From Oscillospiraceae bacterium (lineage in GTDB: Bacteria > Bacillota > Clostridia > Oscillospirales > Oscillospiraceae): DNA of 46,576 bases. The position numbers were made by a program, and so were the translations under genes. Every line of letters begins with the position of its first letter. The first letter of the stretch is position 1. Where the stretch lies: contig CADCHN010000010.1 of assembly GCA_902801295.1 (NCBI GenBank), positions 1 to 46,576 on the forward strand, in the 5' to 3' direction. Below the pieces are notes generated by a model, which ran no database searches, had not been told where the DNA came from, and saw nothing but the letters and a program-made list of their open reading frames with translations. This document shows, piece after piece, positions 15,577 through 23,500 of the stretch.

Positions 15577-16875
15577 ATGGAAATTACAACAGAGAAACGC
15601 GAACGGGCCGTCCTGGCCGGTCTCTCGGCCGCCAGCATGGACGAGAGCGAGCGCTCCACGGAGGTCTCGATGGAGGAGCTGGCCGCCCTGGTGGATACCG
15701 CCGGCGGCGACACGGTGGCCATCGTTATGCAGAGCCGCCCCTCGCCTGACCCGCGCAGCTTCATCGGAGACGGCAAGGTGCGGGAGCTCAAGGAGCTTAT
15801 CGCCGCCAACGACTGCGACATGGCCGTCTTTGACAACGAGCTGACCCCCTCGCAGATGCGCGTGCTGGGCGAGGAGCTCGGCGTGAAGGTGCTCGACCGC
15901 AGCGGTCTGATCCTCGACATCTTCGCCCAGCGGGCGCAGACCCGCGAGGGCCAGCTGCAGGTGGAGCTGGCGCAGTACAAGTACCTGCTGCCGCGCCTGA
16001 CCGGCATGTGGACACACCTGGTGCGCCAGACCGCCTCCGGCGGCTCCTCGCCCATCGGCACGCGCGGCCCCGGCGAAACACAGCTGGAGACCGACCGGCG
16101 GCACATCCGCCGCAAGATCCAGAAGCTGGAGGAGGAGCTGGCCGCCGTGCGCAAGGTGCGCAGCACCCAGCGCCGCCGCCGCGAAAAGAACGCCATGCCC
16201 GTCGTGGCGCTCGTGGGCTACACCAACGCCGGCAAGTCCACGCTGCTGAACTGCCTCACCGGCTCCGATATTCCGGCCAACGACCGCCTGTTTGATACGC
16301 TCGACACCACCACCCGCCGACTGACCATCGACGAGACGACGGAGGTGCTGCTCTCCGATACGGTCGGTTTCATCCGCAAGCTCCCCACCCACCTGATCGA
16401 GGCCTTCAAGGCCACGCTCGAGGAACTGCGCTATGCCGACGTGCTGCTGCACGTGATCGACATCTCCAACCCCGAATGGGAGGCGCAGAGCCGCGTGGTG
16501 GACGATCTGATCCGCCAGCTCGGCGCGGAATCCACACCCTGTCTGCGGGTTTTCAACAAGTGCGACGCCTACATTGGCATCCTGCCCCACGGAGAGGATC
16601 TGGTGTGCCTGTCGGCCAGGAGCGGCGAGGGCACGGACGCGCTGGTGCGCAAGCTCTCGGAGATGCTGGACCGGGGCAAGCGCCGCGTGACGCTGCGCAT
16701 CCCCTACGCCGAGGCCGGCGCTGTGGACGCGCTCAGCCGTGAGGGCGCCGTGCTGCGCCTCGATTACACCGAGGACGGCATCGAATGCGAGGCTGTGGTC
16801 GGGCCGGAGCTCTTCGGCCGGATCAAAAAATACATCCCGGGCTACGAGGAGCCGCGGGATGACTGGGATGACTGA
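15577..16875 (+). CDS. hflX: Ribosome-associated GTPase HflX
   Basis: The 432-residue protein has the HflX N-terminal nucleotide-binding domain (SRPSPDPRSFIGDGKVREL at about 53-71; DNELTPSQ), a coiled linker after GTRGPGETQLETDRR (161-175), and a GTPase domain with G1 GYTNAGKST at 214-222, G3 DTVGFI and G4 NKCD. HflX binds the 50S subunit, splits stalled or hibernating ribosomes, and helps heat or antibiotic stress survival. The ATG at 15577 is used because the promoter at 15517-15545 excludes upstream in-frame codons. Monocistronic; the terminator follows at once. Confidence 0.95.
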   Translation: MEITTEKRERAVLAGLSAASMDESERSTEVSMEELAALVDTAGGDTVAIVMQSRPSPDPRSFIGDGKVRELKELIAANDCDMAVFDNELTPSQMRVLGEELGVKVLDRSGLILDIFAQRAQTREGQLQVELAQYKYLLPRLTGMWTHLVRQTASGGSSPIGTRGPGETQLETDRRHIRRKIQKLEEELAAVRKVRSTQRRRREKNAMPVVALVGYTNAGKSTLLNCLTGSDIPANDRLFDTLDTTTRRLTIDETTEVLLSDTVGFIRKLPTHLIEAFKATLEELRYADVLLHVIDISNPEWEAQSRVVDDLIRQLGAESTPCLRVFNKCDAYIGILPHGEDLVCLSARSGEGTDALVRKLSEMLDRGKRRVTLRIPYAEAGAVDALSREGAVLRLDYTEDGIECEAVVGPELFGRIKKYIPGYEEPRDDWDD

Positions 16876-16911
16876 AAAAAGCGGGAAGGCTGCGGCCTTC
16901 CCGCTTTTTTT
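16875..16911. terminator. Bidirectional terminator between hflX and the LRR lipoprotein gene
   Basis: Stem GCGGGAAGGC (16881-16890) with GCCTTCCCGC (16895-16904), loop TGCG, with an A-run before it and a T-run after it. Confidence 0.9.
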
Positions 16912-16912
16912 C

Positions 16913-18109
16913 TTATTTGTCCATAACCGGCCGCATCCAGGCGACTTCGGCCTTGGGATCGTATTCGATGTCCTCCCAGTAATCGAAGGATGTCACGGCG
17001 CGATAATTATAGAACGCGGTGCGGATCGCGACGTTTTCGTCGGTGGCCCGCCAGCCGCCGTCCGTGGCGCTGAGGCGATCTTTATAGACGGTAAACTCCA
17101 CCCGTGCATCGGGGTGCGCGTCGATAAAATCCTGCTTCTGTTCGGCGGTAAAGCCAACGCCGCGCAGCCAGCAGACCTTCAGGTTCGGCATATCGTCGAA
17201 GATCGAGGGGTCTGTGAGCATGTACTCGTGGCAGAGGTTCACGTCCTCCAGCTTGGTCAGCGACCGCAGCGGGCTCAGATCGGTGATGCGCATGCAGGCA
17301 AACAGCTCCAGATAGCGCAGCTCGGTAAGATTGGCCAGCGGAGAGATGTCCTTGAGCCAGGGATTGTCCACCAGGATCAGCACCTGCAGCTCTGTCAGCG
17401 TGCCGAGCAGGCTCAGATCCTGCAGATTGTTGTGGCCCAGATCCAGCGCCTTCAGATGCCGGCAGTATTTGAACAGCGGCGCCAGGTTGTCCGAGGTATA
17501 CCGCGGCTCCCAGTCGGCGCCGCCCAGCAGGGAGGAAAAAGCCTGTATGTCGCTGCGCACGCTGTAGCGCCCGAAATTCACCCACCACAGGAAATCCACG
17601 TCGGGGTTGGCCTCCATCAGCGCGTCTTTTTCCGCGTCCGGCACCGAGACATCCAGCAGATCGACGGTTTTCACCCGCGGCAGCGCGCGCAGCGCCTCCG
17701 TCAGCCCTTTGGTGGACGCGGGCTTGAGCTCAGTCGCCTCCAGACTGTTCAGCGTCTCGCCGCCGTACTCATACAGCCACTCCACGCGGCAGTCCGGCAG
17801 CGCGTCCTGCAGCGCGCGCAGCGCTTCATATTCGCGGCTGCCCGTAGCGTCGACATATTCGAGCTGCGTCCAGGCGCTATAGGCCAGGATCTCCTCCGCG
17901 CTCTCGTCGGTGAGCACCAGCTCCGTCGGCATCGGCGTCGGGGAGGGCGTCGGCTCCGGCGTGGGCTCAGGCGTCGGAACGGCGGCCGCTTGAAGCGGCG
18001 CGTTTTCCGTCTCCGCGGGCGCATCCGCAGGCGTCTGCCCGGCCGACTCGGCGCCGCAGGCGCACAGCAGCAGCGCCAGCAGCAGCGCCAGCGCAATCAG
18101 CTTCCTCAT
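16913..18109 (-). CDS. Leucine-rich-repeat lipoprotein with a PTPEP linker
   Basis: A 398-residue predicted lipoprotein. The signal peptide ends in the lipobox LCAC (lipid-modified C18), then an Ala/Pro region with (PTPE)n repeats at about 45-60 acts as a spacer from the membrane. The body has leucine-rich repeats of the bacterial type (LKALDLGHNNLQDLSLL, LQVLILVDNPWLKDISPL, LRYLELFACMRITDLSPL, LEDVNLC). Surface-exposed; the binding partner is unknown. It is the last gene of the pepF-yigZ-LRR group, 25 bp after yigZ. Confidence 0.88.
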   Translation of the reverse strand: MRKLIALALLLALLLCACGAESAGQTPADAPAETENAPLQAAAVPTPEPTPEPTPSPTPMPTELVLTDESAEEILAYSAWTQLEYVDATGSREYEALRALQDALPDCRVEWLYEYGGETLNSLEATELKPASTKGLTEALRALPRVKTVDLLDVSVPDAEKDALMEANPDVDFLWWVNFGRYSVRSDIQAFSSLLGGADWEPRYTSDNLAPLFKYCRHLKALDLGHNNLQDLSLLGTLTELQVLILVDNPWLKDISPLANLTELRYLELFACMRITDLSPLRSLTKLEDVNLCHEYMLTDPSIFDDMPNLKVCWLRGVGFTAEQKQDFIDAHPDARVEFTVYKDRLSATDGGWRATDENVAIRTAFYNYRAVTSFDYWEDIEYDPKAEVAWMRPVMDK

Positions 18110-18134
18110 GGATGTCCTTCTTTCTTCCGGTCAA

Positions 18135-18770
18135 TTATCCGCGTTTTTCCACCGGTGCGGGGCAAAGGCTCTCGCCGGTGATTGGAACCGCGATCTTTCC
18201 CGCGCTGAGGTCAAAGACCCGCGCGCAAAAATCCTCTGCCCGCTCCTCCGGCAGCAGCACGCGCAGCGTGACCTCCGCGCCGTAGTCCAGGCCCGCCACG
18301 CTTCCGCCAAAGGCCGCGGTCTCCGTTTTCAGCCGCTCCAGCATGGCGTAGGGGCAGGGGACGCTTGCCTCCAGCCAGCGGCGCACGACGGAAACGCCCG
18401 CCGCGTCCAGCGCGTCCTTCGCGCTCTGGGTGTAGGCGCGCAGCAGGCCGCCGGTGCCGAGCAGAACTCCGCCGAAATAGCGCGTCACCACGCACACGGC
18501 GTTCGTCACCCCCTCGCGGCGAAAGACCTCGAGCATCGGGATGCCGGCGCTGCCCTGGGGCTCGCCGTCGTCGGAATAGCGCTCCGGGCCGCCGCGGATC
18601 AGATAGCACCAGCAGTTATGCCGCGCGTCGTAGTATTTCTTTTTCATCTCCGCGATGAAAGCGCGGGCCTCGTCCTCCGTCTCCGCGGGGCGGACGTGGC
18701 CCAGAAAGCGGGAGCGCTTTTCCGTCAGCTCCGCCTCGCCCGCGCCGGAGGGGATAAAATATTCGGTCAT
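18135..18770 (-). CDS. yigZ: YigZ/IMPACT family protein (UPF0029)
   Basis: The 211-residue protein has the family hallmarks RFLGHVRP, the central DDGEPQGSAGIPML, and TRYFGGVLLGTGGLLRAY. A C-terminal DUF1949-like (EF-G domain V-like) half follows. Relatives bind nucleic acids or ribosomes; eukaryotic IMPACT modulates GCN2. Bacterial function is not firmly known. It sits 39 bp downstream of pepF, and its SD (GGAGAAAGG) lies on the 3' side of a 16-bp palindrome (CTCCGCCG/CGGCGGAG, 18786-18801), which might hold back translation. Confidence 0.92.
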   Translation of the reverse strand: MTEYFIPSGAGEAELTEKRSRFLGHVRPAETEDEARAFIAEMKKKYYDARHNCWCYLIRGGPERYSDDGEPQGSAGIPMLEVFRREGVTNAVCVVTRYFGGVLLGTGGLLRAYTQSAKDALDAAGVSVVRRWLEASVPCPYAMLERLKTETAAFGGSVAGLDYGAEVTLRVLLPEERAEDFCARVFDLSAGKIAVPITGESLCPAPVEKRG

Positions 18771-18809
18771 GCCGGGTTTCCTTTCTCCGCCGCGGCGGAG
18801 GGACTGTCC

Positions 18810-20606
18810 TCAGGCCAGCTTCTCCATCTCGTCGAGCAGTTCGCCGAAGAGCTGCAGGGCGGAATTGACCGGCTCCGGGCTGGACATATCCACGCCCGCG
18901 ATCTTCAGCAGGGAGATGGGATCGGTGCTGCAGCCGCCGGAGAGGAACTTCTTGTAATCGGCCACGGCCGGCGCGCCCTCAGAGAGGATGCGGTTGGCGA
19001 TGGCGACGGCGGCGGAGTAGCCGGTGGCGTACTGGAAGACATAGTAGTTATAGAAGAAGTGCGGGATGCGCGCCCACTCGAGGGCGATCTGCGGATCGGA
19101 GACCATATCGGGGCCGAAGTAGAGCTTGTTGAGCTCCAGATACTTCTCGCTCAGCGCCTCGGCGGTCAGCGTCGCGCCGCTCTCGGCCATGCGGCCCATC
19201 AGCAGCTCGAACTCGGCAAACATGGTCTGGCGGTAGATCGTGCCCTTGAAGGAGTCGAGGAAGTGGTTGATGAGATAGGCCCGCTCCTTCTTGTCCGTGG
19301 TCTTGGAGAGCAGGTGGCGCATCAGCAGCACCTCGTTGCAGGTGGAGGCCACCTCGGCCACGAAGATCACGTAGTCGCTGGTGCAGACGGGCTGGTACTT
19401 GCAGCTGTGGTAGCTGTGCAGGGCGTGGCCCATCTCATGCGCCAGGGTGAACATGCTGTCGAGCGTGTCCTTGTGGTTGAGCAGCACATAGGGGTGCGGG
19501 CGGGAGATGCCGGAGGAATAGGCGCCGCCGCGCTTTCCCTCGTTTTCATAGACGTCGATCCAGCGGTGGGCAAAGCCCTCCTTGAGCAGGTCGGTGTAGT
19601 CCTCGCCCAGCACGGAGAGTGCCTCGAGCACGGTGGTCTTGGCCTGCTCAAAATCGATCTTCTGCGCGGCGTCGGCCACGATAGGCGTGTAGACGTCGTA
19701 CATGTGCAGCTCGTCCACGCCGAGCAGCTTCTTGCGCAGGCGGACGTAGCGGTACATCTTGTCGAGGTTGCCGTGCACGGCCTCGATGAGGTTCGTGTAA
19801 ACGGGCACGGGCACCTCGGTGCGGTCGAGGCTTGCCTCGATGGTGCTGCCGTATTTGCGTGCCTCGGCAAAGAAGCGCAGCTGCTTGAACTGGGCGTCAA
19901 GCGTGGCGGCGATGGTGTTTTTATACTCGTCGATGCGGCCGTAGAGCGTCTCAAAAGCGTTGCGGCGCAGGACGCGGTCCTCGCTCTCCATCAGCGGGCC
20001 GTAGCTGCCGCCGGTGAGCGCGTGCTTTTCGCCCTTGCTGTCCTCGACCTCGGGGAACTTGAGATCGGCGTTGCGGAAGACGCTGCCGATGTTCTCCGGC
20101 GCGTCGGCCATCTCGCCGGCGGCGGCCAGCAGCTTCTCCTCCGCGGGGGAGAGAATGTGCGCGGCGCGGCGGCGGATCTGGTAAAGGACGCGGCGGTAGG
20201 TCTCCAGCTCGGGCTGGGCGATGTAAAAGAGGTTCAGCTTGTCCTCGTCGATGGCCATGATCTCGGGCGTGGCAAAGGCGGCCGCGCTGGAAATGGCGAT
20301 GAGGCAGCTCATGGCCTTGCCGCGCATGTCCTGATAGCGGGCGTCGGCCTGATCCTGGTCGTTTTTGCAGCTGGCATAGCCGTAGAAGGGAGACAGGCGC
20401 AGCTCTAGCTCGTCCTGCCCCTTCAGATAGGCCAGCAGCGTCTCGGCGCTCTCGCCCAGGCGGCCCTGGAAGGCGGCGATCTGCGCGGGCATCTCCTTGA
20501 GAAGCTCATACTCGGCCATCCAGGCCTCGTCGCTTTCGAACATATCCTTCAGGTTCCAGGTCAGCTCCTCGGGAACCTCGCTGCGCTTGGTTTTGGGATC
20601 AATCAT
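18810..20606 (-). CDS. pepF: Oligoendopeptidase F (M3 metallopeptidase)
   Basis: A 598-residue cytoplasmic zinc peptidase of family M3B. The zinc motif HEMGHALHSY follows FTLAHEMGH, and other conserved stretches are GGAYSSGISRPHPYVLLNH, FVAEVASTCNE (the third ligand glutamate) and RQTMFAEFE. It cleaves oligopeptides in peptide recycling or nutrition. The ATG at 20606 has AAAGGAGATCC upstream and gives the family N-terminus; 26 upstream in-frame codons are rejected because the promoter at 20675-20703 lies within them. First gene of pepF-yigZ-LRR lipoprotein. Confidence 0.95.
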   Translation of the reverse strand: MIDPKTKRSEVPEELTWNLKDMFESDEAWMAEYELLKEMPAQIAAFQGRLGESAETLLAYLKGQDELELRLSPFYGYASCKNDQDQADARYQDMRGKAMSCLIAISSAAAFATPEIMAIDEDKLNLFYIAQPELETYRRVLYQIRRRAAHILSPAEEKLLAAAGEMADAPENIGSVFRNADLKFPEVEDSKGEKHALTGGSYGPLMESEDRVLRRNAFETLYGRIDEYKNTIAATLDAQFKQLRFFAEARKYGSTIEASLDRTEVPVPVYTNLIEAVHGNLDKMYRYVRLRKKLLGVDELHMYDVYTPIVADAAQKIDFEQAKTTVLEALSVLGEDYTDLLKEGFAHRWIDVYENEGKRGGAYSSGISRPHPYVLLNHKDTLDSMFTLAHEMGHALHSYHSCKYQPVCTSDYVIFVAEVASTCNEVLLMRHLLSKTTDKKERAYLINHFLDSFKGTIYRQTMFAEFELLMGRMAESGATLTAEALSEKYLELNKLYFGPDMVSDPQIALEWARIPHFFYNYYVFQYATGYSAAVAIANRILSEGAPAVADYKKFLSGGCSTDPISLLKIAGVDMSSPEPVNSALQLFGELLDEMEKLA

Positions 20607-20674
20607 GGTGGATCTCCTTTCCAATTCAGTCAGTCGGGCGTCGTCCCTGCCCGCCGAAAAACTCGCGTAAAAAT

Positions 20675-20703
20675 ATTGTATCATATCCCCTGTCCATATG
20701 CAA
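20675..20703 (-). promoter_or_regulatory. Promoter of the pepF operon
   Basis: On the minus strand TTGCAT (20698-20703), 17-bp spacer, TACAAT (20675-20680). The -35 box lies within the 3' arm of the upstream gene's terminator. Confidence 0.65.
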
Positions 20704-20738
20704 AGAAAAACCGCACCATTGGCGCGGTTTTTCTTTGC
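20700..20738 (-). terminator. Terminator of the 128-residue protein gene
   Basis: A 15-bp perfect stem (20700-20714 with 20724-20738) whose 3' arm on the minus strand includes a run of T (GCGGTTTTTCTTTGC). It begins 4 bp after the stop codon. Confidence 0.8.
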
Positions 20739-20741
20739 TCT

Positions 20742-21128
20742 TCATTTTGTGGTGATTTTGAGCGGAACCGGTCGCGGGCAAAGCCTGCCTTCCGCGTCCA
20801 TGCTGTTGAGGAGGATGAGCGTGTCGGCGTTGCGTTCATCCAGCTTGAGCAGCGCCCGGCGGAAGCGAATGCTCGGCAGATCGAGGCAGCAGTCGTGCTG
20901 CCAGATATAGACAAGCTGCTCGATCACCGTGTCGCCGCTGTCGCGCAAGGTCTGCAGGAGGGCTTCCTCCGGCGCGGGGTCCGTCCAGTCGCGCGAAGAA
21001 AAGACGTGGATCCCGCCCCTCGCGCTCCGCAGCGCGGTGACCTGCTGAGCCTCTGGCTCCTCGCGCAGGCGCTGTTCGGCACTCTCCCGGAGTTCCCGGA
21101 ACCGCGCTTTGATCTCTTCCGTTGTCAT
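20742..21128 (-). CDS. Hypothetical protein, 128 residues
   Basis: I do not recognise a family. The protein is soluble and rich in charged residues: a helical N-terminus (MTTEEIKARFRELRESAEQRL), a middle with VFSSRDWTDPAP, two adjacent cysteines in WQHDCCLDLPSIRFRRALLKLDERNAD, and a basic C-terminus. It is real by its signals: a TTGACC-17-TAGAAT promoter, the SD AAAAAGGAGAG, and a terminator 4 bp after the stop. Monocistronic, divergent from the LysM hydrolase. Confidence 0.75.
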   Translation of the reverse strand: MTTEEIKARFRELRESAEQRLREEPEAQQVTALRSARGGIHVFSSRDWTDPAPEEALLQTLRDSGDTVIEQLVYIWQHDCCLDLPSIRFRRALLKLDERNADTLILLNSMDAEGRLCPRPVPLKITTK

Positions 21129-21152
21129 CGCCCCTCTCCTTTTTATAATTAT

Positions 21153-21181
21153 ATTCTATCATACGGCCTGTTCGCGGTCAA
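21153..21181 (-). promoter_or_regulatory. Promoter of the 128-residue protein gene
   Basis: On the minus strand TTGACC (21176-21181), 17-bp spacer, TAGAAT (21153-21158). Confidence 0.7.
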
Positions 21182-21232
21182 TTCCCCCTTTTCGGCGAAT
21201 ATATATGGAAAAGAAGCAAAAGGAGGATGACT

Positions 21233-22366
21233 ATGGAGATTTATACCGTACGCCCCGGAGATACGCTCTACAGCATCGCCCGGCGGACTTCCACGACCGT
21301 GGAAAACCTGGCTTATCTCAACCAGCTCAATGACCCGTCCCGCCTGATCCCGAACATGGCGCTGCTTGTGCCCGGCGCGGAGCGGCCAAATCGCCAGGAG
21401 ATCCTGGCCAACGCCTACGCTTACCCGAACATTTCCGACGCCACGCTGAATGAGACGCTGCCGGTTCTGAGCTTTCTCTGCCCCTTTTCCAACCGCCTGA
21501 CGCTCAGCGGCGAACTGGTGACCATCGACGACAGCCGCCTCGTCGAGGCAGCCCTCGCGCAAAACGTCGCGCCCTTTCTGACCGTGACGAACCTCAGCGA
21601 GAGCGGCGGCTTTTCCAGCGACATCGCCCACGCGGTCTTTACCGACCAGGCCGTGCAGGACGCCGCCATTGACAACATCTTCGCCGCCCTGTCCCGCCGG
21701 CGCTACGCCGGAGTCAACCTGAACATCGAATACGTCTATCCCTTCGACCGGGAGAGCTACAACCAGTTCCTGCGGCGCATCTCCGGGCTGCTGCACGAGC
21801 GCGGTTGGTATCTGACGACGGCCATTGCTCCCAAGGAGAGCGCCGACCAGGAGGGTCTGCTGTACACCGCCCACGACTACGCCGCGCACGGCCGCTGGGC
21901 AGACTGGGTGGTGCTGATGACCTATGAGTGGGGCTATACCTATTCCGCGCCGCAGGCGGTGTCGCCCGTCAACCGCATTCGCCGCGTGCTGGACTACGCT
22001 GTGACGCAGATGCCCGTGGGCAGTATCCTGCTGGGCCTGTCCAACTACGGCTACCGCTGGCGCCTGCCCTGGCGGCAGGGCGACGCGGCCACCGTCATCT
22101 CAAACGCCGCGGCGCAGAACCTCGCCGTCTCCGTCGGCGCGGAGCTTCGCTATGACACCGTCGCCCAGGCCCCCTGGTTTTCCTATACCGACGCCTCCGG
22201 CCAGCGCAGCGTGGTCTGGTATGAGGACGTGCGCAGCGTGCAGGCCAGGCTCGATCTGGTGCGGGAATACAACCTCGCCGGCGTCAGCTGGTGGACGGTC
22301 AATCAGCTCTTCCGCGCCGGGCTGCGGCTGCAGGAGGACAATTTCACCGCGATCAAGATTCTCTGA
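21233..22366 (+). CDS. LysM-GH18 peptidoglycan hydrolase-like protein (YaaH/SleL type)
   Basis: The 377-residue protein has one LysM domain (residues 2-47; YTVRPGDTLYSIARR) followed by a glycoside hydrolase 18 domain. That organisation is typical of Bacillus YaaH and SleL, spore-associated N-acetylglucosaminidases acting on cortex peptidoglycan. The catalytic strand reads GVNLNIEYV at 160-168: the acid E166 is kept, but the preceding aspartate of the usual D-x-E is N164. No signal peptide, as in YaaH, which reaches the spore without one. The ATG at 21233 is preferred to 21227, which touches the AGGAGG. A sporulating host is inference. Confidence 0.87.
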   Translation: MEIYTVRPGDTLYSIARRTSTTVENLAYLNQLNDPSRLIPNMALLVPGAERPNRQEILANAYAYPNISDATLNETLPVLSFLCPFSNRLTLSGELVTIDDSRLVEAALAQNVAPFLTVTNLSESGGFSSDIAHAVFTDQAVQDAAIDNIFAALSRRRYAGVNLNIEYVYPFDRESYNQFLRRISGLLHERGWYLTTAIAPKESADQEGLLYTAHDYAAHGRWADWVVLMTYEWGYTYSAPQAVSPVNRIRRVLDYAVTQMPVGSILLGLSNYGYRWRLPWRQGDAATVISNAAAQNLAVSVGAELRYDTVAQAPWFSYTDASGQRSVVWYEDVRSVQARLDLVREYNLAGVSWWTVNQLFRAGLRLQEDNFTAIKIL

Positions 22367-22590
22367 GGTACCGTTTTCGTCATATTTTTGCAAATGATTC
22401 GCAATGCTTAGGTCACTAATTCCCCACATTTGCGGGGAAAATGCCTTAATTTTTGTTCAGAACCGCCACTTTCGACCTTTTTCGCTTGCCTTTTACACGC
22501 TTTTACGGTAAAATAGCACAGAACTTCACAAAAACTTGTTTTGCCATAGATATCTTGGATATCGTAGAGATACAGAAAGGAGTTTTTGCT
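22367..22590. other. Gene-free region with a lipoprotein promoter
   Basis: No coding sequence seen. A weak hairpin (TTCCCC/GGGGAA around 22422-22440) without a proper U-tract may be all that ends the LysM gene. A sigma-A promoter lies at 22486-22514, and the next SD (GAAAGGAG) at 22574-22582. Confidence 0.5.
22486..22514 (+). promoter_or_regulatory. Promoter of the Big-domain lipoprotein gene
   Basis: TTGCCT (22486-22491), 17-bp spacer, TAAAAT (22509-22514); leader about 70 nt. Confidence 0.65.
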
Positions 22591-23424
22591 ATGAAAAAAA
22601 CATCCGGCGCCCTTCGGCTCCGGCTGCTGTGTCTGGCGCTGTGCCTCGCCATGCTTCTGTCGCTGGCCGCCTGCGGCGGCGCTAAGGAGCAGCCCGAAGC
22701 GCCCGCCGAGCCCACGCAGGACACCGAGCCAACCCCGGAACCGACTCCGGAGCCGACGCCAGAGCCCACACCCACGGTGGATAGTCTGGCGATCTACTAC
22801 ATGGGCGAGCCGATCAAGGACAACGACTGCACGATGAAGGTCGGCGAGACCCTGCCGCTGTCTATCGTCGCCACGCCCGGCGGTGTGTCCGGCGAAGTCA
22901 CTTGGACCGTCGATCCGATCTGTGAGGATTCGTTTGAACTGACGGTCAGCGAGACGGATCCCTACCGTGCCTCCCTGAAGGGCGTCAGCGTACTGCCGGA
23001 CGGTGCCGGCGGTGCGAAGATCAGCGCAGCGCTCTATGGCGCCAGCGCCGAGATCATCGTGCACGTGCTGCCCGGTGAGGGCGGCGTCACCTCGGTCTAC
23101 AAGCCCTCCGAAGATCAGACCGTGGAAATCCGCCGTGCGCGCGGCGACTACCCCGTCAGCAGCATCACCATCACCCCGGGCTACGAAACGCGCCTGTCCG
23201 CCGCGCCCCTCAAGGGCGGCAAGGCCAGCGACGTCGTCTGGTCGATGGATGAGCAGGCCGAGAAGATCCTTGCCTTCACCCCGAGCAGCGCCTATCCCGA
23301 CCAGATGATCCTCGAGTGCTTCGGCAGCCTGCCCGCGGGCGTGTCCTATGTGGAGATCTACGCCGAGCTCGACGGCTACACGGCCACCTGCAAGGTGCTC
23401 GTAGACGGCTCCAACGCCGGCTGA
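22591..23424 (+). CDS. Lipoprotein with (PTPE)n linker and Big-like domains
   Basis: A 277-residue predicted lipoprotein. The signal peptide ends with SLAAC (lipidated C28). A linker of PTPE repeats covers about residues 49-63. The remainder looks like one or two bacterial immunoglobulin-like (Big_2-type) folds (MKVGETLPLSIVATPGGVSGEVTWTVDP; later VSSITITPGYETRLSAAPLKGGKASDVVWSMD). Probably anchored outside the membrane in the wall; no enzymatic motif. The ATG has GAAAGGAG 8 bases upstream. Confidence 0.82.
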   Translation: MKKTSGALRLRLLCLALCLAMLLSLAACGGAKEQPEAPAEPTQDTEPTPEPTPEPTPEPTPTVDSLAIYYMGEPIKDNDCTMKVGETLPLSIVATPGGVSGEVTWTVDPICEDSFELTVSETDPYRASLKGVSVLPDGAGGAKISAALYGASAEIIVHVLPGEGGVTSVYKPSEDQTVEIRRARGDYPVSSITITPGYETRLSAAPLKGGKASDVVWSMDEQAEKILAFTPSSAYPDQMILECFGSLPAGVSYVEIYAELDGYTATCKVLVDGSNAG

Positions 23425-23452
23425 GCGGCGCCTCCCGTTTTTCGCAGATTTC

Positions 23453-23481
23453 TTGATTTTCGCCTCCGTCCAAGATATAAT
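23453..23481 (+). promoter_or_regulatory. Promoter of the second lipoprotein, inside a hairpin
   Basis: TTGATT (23453-23458), 17-bp spacer, TATAAT (23476-23481). The spacer contains the 5' arm, and the -10 the loop, of the hairpin at 23461-23494. Confidence 0.65.
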
Positions 23482-23494
23482 ATGGACGGAGGCG
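23461..23494 (+). promoter_or_regulatory. Hairpin sequestering a ribosome-binding site, or terminator
   Basis: An 11-bp perfect stem: CGCCTCCGTCC (23461-23471) with GGACGGAGGCG (23484-23494), loop of 12. The 3' arm contains the GGAGG used by the next gene. In readthrough RNA the site would be paired; RNA started at the internal promoter lacks the 5' arm and leaves it free. T-rich sequence after the stem also allows terminator function. Confidence 0.55.
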
Positions 23495-23500
23495 ATTTTC

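Noticed and set aside
18108..20408. 766-codon plus-strand open frame opposite pepF and yigZ
   Set aside because: Composition is that of an antisense shadow, and both minus-strand genes have complete motifs, SD and promoter.
21130..21232. Sporulation sigma-E or sigma-G promoter for the LysM/GH18 gene
   Set aside because: CATAC-like bases occur, but spacing to any -35-like element does not fit, so no promoter is claimed for this gene.
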